DNA from: Callorhinus ursinus
Lineage: Eukaryota > Chordata > Mammalia > Carnivora > Otariidae
DNA: 64,000 bases
Direction of reading: 5' to 3'
Assembly (NCBI RefSeq): GCF_003265705.1
Contig: NW_020313288.1
Coordinates: forward strand, 171,877 to 235,876
Shown piece by piece: positions 21,091-36,949 of the stretch. The notes under the pieces are model-generated. The model had not been told where the DNA came from, did no database searches, and was given only the letters and a program-made list of their open reading frames with translations. A program made the translations under genes and the position numbers. Within the stretch, counting starts at the first letter, position 1. Each line of letters opens with the position of its first letter.

Positions 21091-23235
21091 TACGTCCCAA
21101 GTGCCGTTGAGCGCGGGCGCTCTTTCCTCCCTCTTCCCGGGAAACAACCGAGAAAAAGCAGAGGAACTGAGAAGCATCCAAATTCCGGCTGCCACACCTT
21201 CATCTATGCCGCTCCTGTCGGGATCATTCTCCCCTTTTCTCCCTCTGCCCTTCCACACCCCAAGGGCGGTCCGCGGCCCCAGCTTAAATCAATGGACAGA
21301 CGGGGCCCTGCAAACCTAGAGAAGCTGTTCTGTCCTTGCGTCACCTCCCTCCACCCCAGTGGAACCACCTTTTAGCTTGGCGCACACATCTCCACCGTGA
21401 ACAGGGCACAGGGCTGAGCTTTGAGGGGAGACAAGATGAGCAGAGACAGGAAGGCTCAGAGCTCCATATGGGAGGATTGGGGAACAGCCCTGCGCAGCCT
21501 GGGGCCTGACACAGCTGGGCATAGGAAGCCAGAGCAATGAGAAAGCTCATACTCACTCTTCAAAACATAGCACAAATGTCCCCTCTTGCATAAAGCCTGA
21601 CATCGCCAGCCAATGTCTCGCCTTTGCTTCAGGGCTCCCAGCCCTGAGGTGTCTCCCTCTGTCCCAGTCGTGACCGCACAGGGCTGGGGGTGTCCATCTC
21701 CTCAGTCTGGGAGCACCCAGAGGGCCAGGCCTGGCACTACCTGGCACAAAGAAGAAGGCTGCCTCCCTGCAGTCCCCACAGCTGCCTTCCCAGGTATTAA
21801 GGCCATGCCCCCGTGCCCTTCACTAGACAACCAGCAGTACACAAGATGTAGGCAGGGGTGGAAGTTCATCCTCAAGTTTATCCGGTTCCCCATCAGCTGC
21901 TATTAAAGCCTCACTGGGGACCTTGGCCGCCTGTGGGTCCGGGGCCTGACAGGTCCCATGGCTACTTCCCCATCTGCTAAAAGCCAGGAGGTTAGCAAAT
22001 GTATGCAAATCTGGGATGGCCTGTGGCCAGAGGGGCTGGGCCTCTGGAGTTCCCTCATCCTTTCAGTAAGCCCGGCCTGGACTAAGGAGGGTGGGCCACC
22101 CACCTCCCCAACCCCAAGGCTGTGTCCCCAGGGAATGCCCCCCCCAGGAACCCCCATGGGCCCCCTCCCTGAGTGGTTACTTCCCCCCTCTGCATCCGCA
22201 CGTGGCGGATCTTGGACCAGAGAAAAGGCCCCCCACCAATCCACAGCTCCCTGACACAAAGCTTTCATTGCAGAGTGGAGCCTGAGAGCCAGAGGTGAGT
22301 GTCCTCTCAGACTCCCAAGGCAGGTGAGGCACCCAGAGCCCCCAGACCCCCAGCATACACAGCTTCCACCCAGCACCCAGGAGACCACAGGGACCCAGAG
22401 AAGGGGCTACAGAGAGGGGATCCAGTCACGTTACCTCCTCCACCCCAACCGCATTCAAATAGGGATTTGAATATATTTCCTGAGTCTAGCAGGGGGCCCT
22501 GCTCGGTACAATCCACCCTCCCCGGACCTGGGTCTTTGCAGTAATCCCTACAGAGAAAGAGCAGTTATTTCTAGGCTCCAAAACCCCAGGACCTACTCTT
22601 GGGCTCAAGACCAAGGCTTTTCTCAATGTCTCCCTGGGATGGATAGAACTAGGAAGACCAGAGCCCAGGGGCCCACAGCCCCCCACCCGCCCCACGCGCC
22701 CCAAGCCCAGGCAGGAAGCGAAGGGGAAGAAGATGTGAGGGGAAGGAAGGGGCCCAGGGCCTGGGAGGAGGAGACACATGTGGGGGAAGAAGTTGATGGA
22801 GGCCCCTCCCCCATAGGCAGAAGGTGGGGGGGTGGTGTCAAAGGAGGTGAAAACCTCAGGCAACCTGTTGGCCGCCTGGGAGTTCCCAGGTAACCCTCAA
22901 GACCCCCATACAGTCCCATCTGGGGGTTTGAGCCTCAGTGGAGTCAGCCAGGGGCTTGGAAGCTTTAACCCCAAGTTTGTCAGTTCTTAGCCTAGATGTG
23001 CTCTAACCCAGAGCCTATTAACCCATTCCTGTTACCCTTGGGTGAGACATGCCCGGATCTCAGAGTTTACTGCCCCCTCCAGCCCTCCCCCCTTCCCCCT
23101 GGGCCAGTCCCAGAGTCCGGAGCATATTCTCTTCTATATCACAGGCCCAGAGTTTCAGTGTATTAAGTCTCCTGGTGCCAGCCAGGGGTGGCCCCCACCT
23201 CCAACCCTTGGCACTCCAGCCAGTGGCAGGCTCAC

Positions 23236-23439
23236 CTGGGACATCTGGGGGCGCAGGTTGACCTCACGCAGGTTGATGGCATGGGGCAGCAGGTTGTTGA
23301 GCAGCTGACACAGAAGGACGCCATCCCGGAGGGCCTGTGCCAGCTCGCACACCTGGGCCCCGTCCCAGGTCACGCGGTGGCTGGGGGGCAGCACCCGGCA
23401 CTGGATCAGCCAGTGGGTACACTGGCGCCACAGCTCCAT
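23236..23439 (-). CDS. VAV1: VAV1 coding exon 1 (partial gene)
   Basis: VAV1 is the blood-cell Rho/Rac guanine-nucleotide exchange factor and adaptor that acts below antigen and growth-factor receptors. This exon encodes residues 1-68, starting [13 protein letters not shown] at the ATG at 23439-23437 and ending after NLRPQMSQ at a phase-0 junction, followed by a GTGAGC donor. It is the N-terminal half of the calponin-homology domain, which in VAV1 helps hold the protein in its inactive state. The sequence agrees with human VAV1 exon 1 as I recall it, including length and junction. The rest of the gene (acidic region, DH, PH, C1, SH3-SH2-SH3) lies beyond the left edge. The gene is divergent from SH2D3A, as in human. 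Confidence 0.97.
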
Positions 23440-23560
23440 GGCCGCTGCCTTACCGGGTCAGCCCGCGCGCCCTTGCGGCCTCCACCGCCTGCTCCACCGC
23501 CTGCCTGCCTGCCTAAGCTAGCTAGCTACCACTTCCTCTTCTTTGCCTGTAACTGTCGCC
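23440..23560 (-). promoter_or_regulatory. VAV1: VAV1 5' UTR and proximal promoter
   Basis: Immediately upstream of the VAV1 ATG. Read on the minus strand, 23531-23544 is AAAGAAGAGGAAGT, a strong PU.1/ETS-type match, and it overlaps a GTGGTA (23527-23532) that is a partial RUNX core. Between these and the gene lie a GCTAGCTAGCT palindromic run (23518-23528) and GGCA repeats. No TATA box is seen, as is usual for blood-cell genes driven by PU.1. The start site is not resolved from sequence. Confidence 0.6.
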
Positions 23561-24039
23561 CTGAGAGGGGGTGGAGGAGGTGGAGCCGTGGGGGGGGGGG
23601 GAGGCGGGAGCACCTGCAGCCCAGCCCCTTCTATTCAGGCCCTGGCATCTCTTCCCCCCACCAGCTCAACACAGGCCCGGGCACTGGGGGTGGGGGGCTG
23701 CTGGCGGAGTTACTGAGGCCTGCTGCCTTCCTCCATATCCAACCCTCTCAGCAACAGACTCAAGATCTGCTCTCTTCTGAACCCTCTCTCCCCTGCCTCC
23801 ACCCCACGTTGGCACCCAACGTCCTAGCTTGAATGAGCGTATTCTCCTCTACCCTGGTCCCCAGGCTCACCCCCGCCCCCACAGTCTGTCCTCCCCACGG
23901 AGGAGAACACCTGTGAGCATCTGGGCAAGTCATGATGTCCCTCCTCTTCTTACAGCCCACTGCCCTGCAGCCAACAAGGCCCTACATGACATGGCCTCCC
24001 TGCCCTCACCTCTTCCACTCACCACTTTCCCTCACGCAT

Positions 24040-24410
24040 TCTGCTCCAGTCACACAGGCCTCCTTACCCAGGACACCCTAGAATCTTACCCCAAAATCCT
24101 GCCACAGGGCCTTTGCACATGCCACTCCTCTGCCTTCGACAAGCAACTTCATGGCTAGCTGCTCCCTTACCTCCAACAGTTCTTTGCTCAATGTGACCTG
24201 TTCATGAAATCTTCCCAAACCTCTCCATTTCAAAATCACAGACTTTCTTTTCCACTTCCCTACATTAAGCCCTGATCACCATCCAACAAACCTGACATTT
24301 TATTATATTTATTTCTTTATTGTCTATTTAGAAATCTCTGTCTCATATGTTCCCAGCACCTGGCATAAATACATGCTCCGTAAGTATTTGTTGAATGAAT
24401 AAATAAATGG
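24040..24410 (+). mobile_element. L2 3'-end fragment
   Basis: CCACAGGGCCTTTGCACATG near 24102, GTTCATGAAATCTTCCC, and the end GTAAGTATTTGTTGAATGAA near 24379 followed by TAAATAAATGG form a standard L2 3' end. Confidence 0.85.
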
Positions 24411-24688
24411 TTGGAAGCTTTTTTTGTCTCTACCTCTAACATCCCCAAATTCATTCATTTATTGCCATGGCCCTGGCCACCACCATCTCTTTCCTTATAG
24501 ACTTCGATGGTGTCGTTCATTAATCCATTCGTTTAGCAAACATTTACTGTCTTCGTAGACCTTATCATTACCTGAAATCATTTTGTATGCAAGGTCTCTC
24601 TCTCCCCACCTCCACCCCACTAGGCTGAATAGACTCCCGTCTATCTCACGAGGCACGCCCCTTGGATTTTTCTTTTTTAATCCTTTAA

Positions 24689-24704
24689 TCACTAGGGGGC
24701 GCTA
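24689..24704 (+). promoter_or_regulatory. Candidate CTCF-binding site
   Basis: TCACTAGGGGGCGCTA fits the CTCF core (CCACYAGGGGGCGC) at all but the first base. It lies between the divergent VAV1 and SH2D3A promoters. Binding is an inference from the motif alone. Confidence 0.55.
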
Positions 24705-24919
24705 GACTCCTTCAGTGGACAGACACCACCCCCACCCCCCCCCACCCCCGACCGCACCAAAACTAGGTGGGACGAGGTCAAGGAAAAGACACTCCCCTCA
24801 GCATTTCCTGAGCCTCGAGCCTCTTCCACATTCGCGGGGGGAAAGCCGAGCCTGGAAATCACCAGCTTTGCGATCCCACAGGCACCGAAACTTTTCATCC
24901 CCAACCATCCCGGGCGCCC

Positions 24920-25315
24920 ATTTCCTCATCTGTAAAATGGGTGACAGCAACCTTCACCGTTTAGAATTCTGGTAGGGATCAGAGATTGTGGGGCTGCACA
25001 GATGAAAGCGAGGAAGGCAGAATGGCGCTCCAGGGCTCCAGGTATGAATCCCACCTCCGCCACTCACAAGCCGGGTCAATTTGGGCAAATGGCTTAGCTG
25101 CCCGGTGCCTCCGTTTCTGCATCTGGAAAATGGGGGTGATGGAAATAGTACCTACTTCACTGAGGGGTCGATGTAAAAATTAAATGCGTTGAAGCAGGTC
25201 ACGGAAGCGGGACAGTCCTGGCACACAGTAAGTGCTCAATAAGTGTTAGTTGGCGGCTACTGCTTTCAATACTGTTTTTATTACTGTGAGCCCTCAATAA
25301 ACGTGGCCAGACCGT
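24920..25315 (+). mobile_element. MIR copies, one nearly full length
   Basis: A forward MIR runs from about 25025 (ATGAATCCCACCTCCGCCAC) through CTGCATCTGGAAAATGGGGG to CACACAGTAAGTGCTCAATA near 25221. A smaller MIR piece with CATCTGTAAAATGGGTGACA lies at about 24925-24960. Confidence 0.75.
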
Positions 25316-25689
25316 CCTCCCTCTTGTTCCAGATCATTCCCCCAACCTTTCCATGCTTGCTCCAAGCATCACGATGGAAGCCCACCTCCCACCTCCCACC
25401 AAGGAAACCACCCGAATGTTTCCCCCGGCCATAATCCCCCAGAGTCTAGCTCATCTCCCTCGTGCTGTTACAGGGGAGAGGCTGTCGTGTTTTCCCGCAT
25501 CTGTCTCCACAAAACCCGACATCCCCTGGAGTTCCCTTCCCGGAAACCCAACGGGACGGTCTGGAGGAAGCGCACCTCTACGTCACAGCAGCCGCCACAC
25601 CCGCGCTGCAAGAGAGCCCGTAAGGGGCCGCCCTGTCCCCGCGAGGAGCCCTGGGGGATAGAGGAGAGAAACACCCTCCCCACGATCCC

Positions 25690-26150
25690 AAGGGGTTAGG
25701 GGTACTTAGGACCAGCCAGCGGGGAACCGAGGAGCCAAGCTCTAACGGGCGGGACTAAGAGGGGCGAGGAGCGTGTGGGCGTTGCCATCCGATGGGGGCG
25801 GGGCGACGTTCTAGGCCGGGCGGGCCCCCTGGAAGGGACAGAGGGAGTTCCCAAGGGGCGTGGTTTATGGGAGGGGGGAGGTTCTCCAAAGGGGGCGTGG
25901 TTAGCGCCGAGAACGGCTCTAAGAGGGTGGAGCCGGGACGAGAGGGCGGGTGAGAGCCTAGGAGGCCACCTTCCGAGGCTGAGTCCTCGGGGGCGGGGCC
26001 AGGTGATCTGGCTCGGTAACGCACCGGGCGCGGCTGGAGAAGGTGGGGTCCGCTGGGGCGGGGAGGGAGGGGCCGGGAGCCGCAGAGCCTCCGGCTTCGG
26101 CCCGGCCCCAGCCTCTCACCAGCTCCGCGGGTCCCGGTCCAGGTGAGTGA
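25690..26150 (+). promoter_or_regulatory. SH2D3A: CpG island, likely SH2D3A promoter
   Basis: Dense in CpG and GC boxes (GGGGGCGGGGCG at 25794, GGGGCGTGG at 25856 and 25892, GGGGGCGGGGCC at 25990, GGGGCGGGGAGG at 26055) with no TATA box. A candidate non-coding first exon ends at 26142, where CGGTCCAG is followed by GTGAGTGAGG, a near-perfect plus-strand donor. The plus direction and position upstream of SH2D3A make that gene the likely user. This is inference, since the exon cannot be proved without transcript data. Confidence 0.6.
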
Positions 26151-26479
26151 GGGGACCCAGGCACATCCAGGATCGGGGGTTATTGGGGTGGGGAGTCCTC
26201 TCTTTTCCAGATGGGGCCACCGTCTTGCAGGGAGAATCTGGGTGTCGGGCCAGGAGCAGCGGCGTTCGGAGAAGGGTCGCCGAGTGCCTGATTGTGTCGC
26301 TGTGCGTCGCGCGTGTCCATGTACCTGGCCGTACCTGGGAGTGCACCTCTAAGCGTGCTTCCCGTGCAACATGAAAAGCCTCCCTGCTTCCACTTTGCCT
26401 GAGCAATCTTTTTATTTTTTATTTTTATTTTTTTAAACCACAAACCAGATCGTGCCCCTCCCTCATTTAAAACCCTTCC

Positions 26480-27010
26480 GTAACCCCCATTGCATCCCGC
26501 TAAGATGAGAATTTGGGGTCCACCAGAATGGTCTCACCCCTGCCGACCTCGCTGCTCTCCACTTAGCTCCTTGCTCAGTGCATTGCGGCTACAATGACTT
26601 CCTTGATGCTGTAAAATGTAGAGAGTAAGCTCTATTAACCCCAGGCCTTTGCACTTGCTGTCCACCCTCTCACCCCCGCATCTGGAACTGCTCTTTCTCC
26701 GAACCTTTGCGTAACTGTCTCCTTCCTTTTATTGAGGGCTCAGCTCCAGTGTCACCTGGTGGGAGAGACCTTCCTGACTATATGTTATTTACAGTAGCTG
26801 CCTCCTCCAGTCTTTTTTATCACACATTCCTGTTTTATCATCGTCAGTGATTACTCGTAGACATTATCGTCTTCATTCCTTGTGTGCTGTTTATTTCGTG
26901 TCTTGCCCACGAGACAGCAAAGGGCAGAGCCTTGATCTCACTCATCACCGTGTCTCCAGGGTCTAGAACAGGTCCTGGAACATAGTAAGTCTCAACCAAT
27001 CAGTGTTTTG
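26480..27010 (+). mobile_element. L2 fragment
   Basis: CCCAGGCCTTTGCACTTGCT near 26641, CCAGTGTCACCTGGTGGGAG near 26745 and GTCTAGAACAGGTCCTGGAA near 26960 in L2 order. Confidence 0.75.
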
Positions 27011-27882
27011 CTCAATGTCAAGTTTGAGTACCCGTGTCTAACTGTGTCCATGTGTCCATGTGTAGGCGGCTGCCCCCCTGCACATGTGTGCACATAGGTG
27101 TGGTCTGCAGGGCATGAATAACCCCCTTCTTTTCTCCATGTTTGCCCCTACCCCCACCCTCTTCCTGATTCTGCTCCCTTCCTCTCTCCCCTGCCCAAAT
27201 ATCCAGAAATTATTCCAAAGGATTAAGGGCAGGAAGATGATTTAGTTGGCCTCCGTCTAACCTGTGCCCACTCTGAGCTCCCCCCTCATCCAAACTCCCC
27301 TCCACCAAACTAACCAGAGCCTTGTCAGTGACCCACCTGCGTGCCCACTAAAGAGGGACGAGGGGAAGCTGACGTTGGGGGACTCAAGACAGGGGCTGGC
27401 CTGGCCCAGATGACAAACAGGAAGTACACAGGCATCCACGGGAGACACACCTGGTGTTCAGGTATGTAGCACCTGGAGCCAGGTCCCTGCCCAGCTCCCC
27501 GCCCCTACAGCTACCTGGGGCGGGCCTGGGAACTTCTTGCCTGTTTCTGGCCCTCAGGGCCCTGCTGACTCAGGGTGAGAGAATCCTGGTGCTATTTCCC
27601 TGCACACCCGGCCAGGCCCAGAACACCTTAGGGGTAGAGAAGTGAGAAGCAGACCTCCTGCTTCCCTCCCATCCAGGGCAGGTTTTCTCCACCAGACACT
27701 TGAGACACACAGGGCCTGAGGCCTGCACAGTATCAGGGGAGTCCCAAAATGTCAGAGACCTAAATTTGGCCATAATAATAACAAAGTGTATCGGCTCCAA
27801 AATTTAAAAATCTGCAAATGCCAAATTGACATTTCTACAAAATGTGACTTTTTAATGTCCTTAAAAATGGTATTGCATTGAA

Positions 27883-28004
27883 GGGACACCTGGCTGGCTC
27901 AGTTGGTAGAGCATGTGACTCTTGATCTCGGGGTCCTGAGTTCGAGCTCCACGTTGGGCACAGAGATTACTTAAAAATACAATAATAATAAAAAAAATAT
28001 TTTT
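27883..28004 (+). mobile_element. tRNA-Lys-like Can-SINE (older form)
   Basis: The head keeps a clear tRNA-Lys outline: A box TGGCTCAGTTGGTAGAGC, a CTT anticodon position in GTGACTCTTGATC, and B box GAGTTCGAGCTCC. It is followed by an A/T tail. Flanked by AAATGGTATTGCATTG and, beyond the next SINE, AAATGGTGTTACATTG. Confidence 0.82.
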
Positions 28005-28017
28005 TTTAAATGGTGTT

Positions 28018-28214
28018 GGCGCCTGGGTGGCGCAGTTGTTAAGCGTCTGCCTTCAGCTCAGGTCATGATCCCAGGGTCCTGGGATCGAGCCCCACATCGG
28101 GCTCCCTGCTCAGCAGGGAGCCTGCTTCTCCCTCTCCCACTCCCCCTGCTTGTGTTCCCTCTCTCGCTGTGTCTCTCTCTGTCAAGTAAATGAAAAAAAT
28201 CTAAAAAAAAAAAA
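28018..28214 (+). mobile_element. Can-SINE
   Basis: Head GGCGCCTGGGTGGCGCAGTT and A-rich tail. The target AAATGGTGTT is repeated at 28008-28017 and 28215-28224, so this copy landed in the target duplication of its left neighbour. Confidence 0.92.
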
Positions 28215-28822
28215 AAATGGTGTTACATTGGAAAGCCATGTATGGGTTAGATTTCCTTACAACTTAAGAATTCTTGAGTGTGCACATACACTGCTTAGAA
28301 GCTAGAGATTAGTAAAATAAATTTGCTCTGGCCTGGAATGTTCTTTCACCCACCTGGCTCACTCCCTCAAAATCCTCACAGTTGTTACTGATTGAGACCT
28401 TCCCCTATGGAAAATCTTACCTCCACCACTTGAGTCTTCATATCCCATCCCTAGCTTTATTTTTCCACTTATCTCTTTCTGATCTATCTATTCCTTCATC
28501 TGCTTATTTATTTTCTTAATTGCTGTCTCCCCCACTAGAACAGCAGCTCCTCAAGGGCAGGGATGCCCCTGTTTTGTTCACTGCTGGGCCTCTAGTGCCC
28601 ATTAGCACCTGGCACATGGTGGGCACCCCATAAATATTAGTTTGAGTGAATTAGTTAATGAAATTTCTCTAAAAAGTAGCATCATGTCATCTGCACAAAA
28701 ATTGCATTCCATTTGAAAGCAATGCATAGGTCTTCTCCCTTTGCAAGCATCCCAGTGAAGGCACAAGTGTTTCCATGAGATCACAGCCAATTCTAAATTA
28801 AAGTTAATCATAGCCCAATTTT

Positions 28823-29018
28823 GGGGCACCTGGGTGGCTCAGTTGGTTAAGCAACTGCTTTTGGCTCAGGTCATGATCCTGGAGTCCCGGGATCGAGTCC
28901 CACATCGGGCTCCCCGCTCGGCAGAGAGTCTGCTTCTCCCTCTGACCCTCTTTCCTCTCATGCTCTCTGTCTCTCATTCTCTCTCTCTCAAATAAATAAA
29001 TAAAATCTTTAAAAAAAA
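28823..29018 (+). mobile_element. Can-SINE
   Basis: Head GGGGCACCTGGGTGGCTCAG, with perfect flanks AATCATAGCCCAATTTT before and after it. Confidence 0.95.
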
Positions 29019-29379
29019 TCATAGCCCAATTTTATATGAGGTGTATATATGAATCTAGCATATATATATAAACAAAATCTAGTGTACATATATTTTTGAC
29101 TATAAGTGACTTGTTTAATTTAGAATATGTTTATATGTTATATGTTTAGAATATGTTTACGTGTTAGAATATGTTGAGAGAGAGAGAGTTGCATTTTAAG
29201 GTTGATAGGATGCAGGCTGCTGTCTCTAAAACTAAGAGGAACATGGAAGGAAGAGCTGACCCAGCCACTTAGGAAGCTTAGGATGCAGGAATAATTATTC
29301 CCATTTTACAGATGTGGAAGACTGAGGACTGTTGAAAGTACAGAGTTCAGCCCCTGCACCTTCTGCCCCCAAGAGCTCC

Positions 29380-35969
<6,590 letters not shown>

Positions 35970-36949
35970 AAGCACAGAACCCCTTCTTCCTGGGACGCCC
36001 AGGCTTTGGGGAACCCCGGCAGACACCAAGGAAGTTGCCCCAAGCTGTTCACATAGCCAATCGCAGTGGGAACCCACATTCTGCCTCACAGATTTGCAAA
36101 AACTCAATACTGTATCCCTAGAAGTGTACGTGGATCCTAGGGTGAGGGACAGCCTCCTGCCTCACGCTAGAAAATCCAGGTGTCTGGAGGCCCTATCCCA
36201 CCTCCCACCCCCACACACCTATCTGACAAATGGGCAACATGAGGCTTTTAATGGCAAGAGAACTTGCAGATCTCTTACTCAGAGGCCAGAGTTCAAATGC
36301 TTTTTTAAGAGCTGTGTGACTTCTAGCAAATGGCTCAACCTCTCTGTGCTTGCCTTCCACGTAAAAGGGAGGCCGTGTACTTTCTAGGGGTTTTCATGGG
36401 GGATTAAAGCTGTGTTCAGATATCATGGGTGGAGAATGCCTGGTACACAGCAGGTGCTAAACATTACCTTTTCTCAGTAAAGCTGTGGTAAACACAGAAA
36501 GGATGTTTGGTGCTTTTCTTCCCATACTGAAGTCACAGACAAGCACCCAACTCCACGGAAGTTTTGTCCAAGGTGTGCCCGAGTTTACCTCCCCTTCTTC
36601 ATTCTCTCCGTGGCCAGGAAGGAGGCTGGCATTTGCATATCCAGCCCCAGTATGTAAATCTACCAATAAGGCACAGACTCCAAAAGCTTTATAGAATTTT
36701 TTTATATAAAACAAAATGGCCCTAGCCCAGCGGCAGGAAGAAAAGATTTGAAACACGAGTATGTACATCAATGGTAGAAGGCACAGCGAGTCCGTCTGGG
36801 ATGAGGAGTGGGTTGGGGGGCGGGGGGCAGCAGGTTACACAGGTCTCAGCTGAAGCCACGGGGGCAGAAATAAAGTGCGTAGGTCCTGGGGCCCCCCGTG
36901 GCCCAGAAGCAGCAGCCAACAGCCCCCTTCTTCCCGCCTGTGGCAGGGT
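35970..36949. other. Convergent SH2D3A / TRIP10 3' interval
   Basis: Only 980 bases separate the two stop codons (SH2D3A TGA at 35967-35969, TRIP10 TGA at 36952-36950). A forward MIR covers about 36240-36470 and supplies a possible ATTAAA polyadenylation signal for SH2D3A at 36403-36408. For TRIP10 no AATAAA is seen on the minus strand; TATAAA variants at 36716-36711 and 36693-36688 are candidates. The exact 3' ends are not resolved. Confidence 0.5.

Larger units (their letters stand above)
1..23235 (-). other. VAV1: VAV1 intron 1, 5' (exon-1-proximal) part
   Basis: The intron begins at the GT donor at 23235-23234 (minus strand) and runs off the left edge; no VAV1 exon 2 sequence is seen. 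A very long first intron is known for this gene in human. From 1 to about 20350 it is mostly repeats: Can-SINEs, L1 remnants, L2, MIR, MER5A-like and LTR-like elements, listed separately. About 21100-23235, next to exon 1, is largely free of recognisable repeats, so it is the part most likely to hold regulatory sequence. No convincing protein-coding exon was found in the interval. Stretches such as 1-300, 7735-8590 and 10540-11090 show nothing I can name. Confidence 0.88.
26143..29379 (+). other. SH2D3A: Probable SH2D3A 5' intron, mostly repeats
   Basis: Between the candidate non-coding exon and the first coding exon. It holds an L2 copy (about 26480-27010), a repeat-poor block at about 27360-27620 with an AP-1 site TGACTCA at 27566-27572 that could be regulatory, three Can-SINEs (27883-29018), and an L2 end at about 28330-28660 (CACCTGGCACATGGTGGGCA). 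A (GA)n run lies at 29173-29188. No coding exon was recognised. Confidence 0.55.

Noticed and set aside
24495..24692. Short open frame near the CTCF-like site
   Set aside because: Made of L2-adjacent sequence, with no splice signals or homology.
27883..27960. tRNA-Lys gene
   Set aside because: The A box, B box and CTT anticodon position are visible, but the acceptor stem ends do not pair and an A/T SINE tail follows. It is the tRNA-derived head of a Can-SINE.
36863..36878. AATAAA on the plus strand as the SH2D3A polyadenylation signal
   Set aside because: It lies 900 bases after the SH2D3A stop, inside the TRIP10 3' UTR on the opposite strand, which would require overlapping 3' ends. A nearer candidate exists at 36403.
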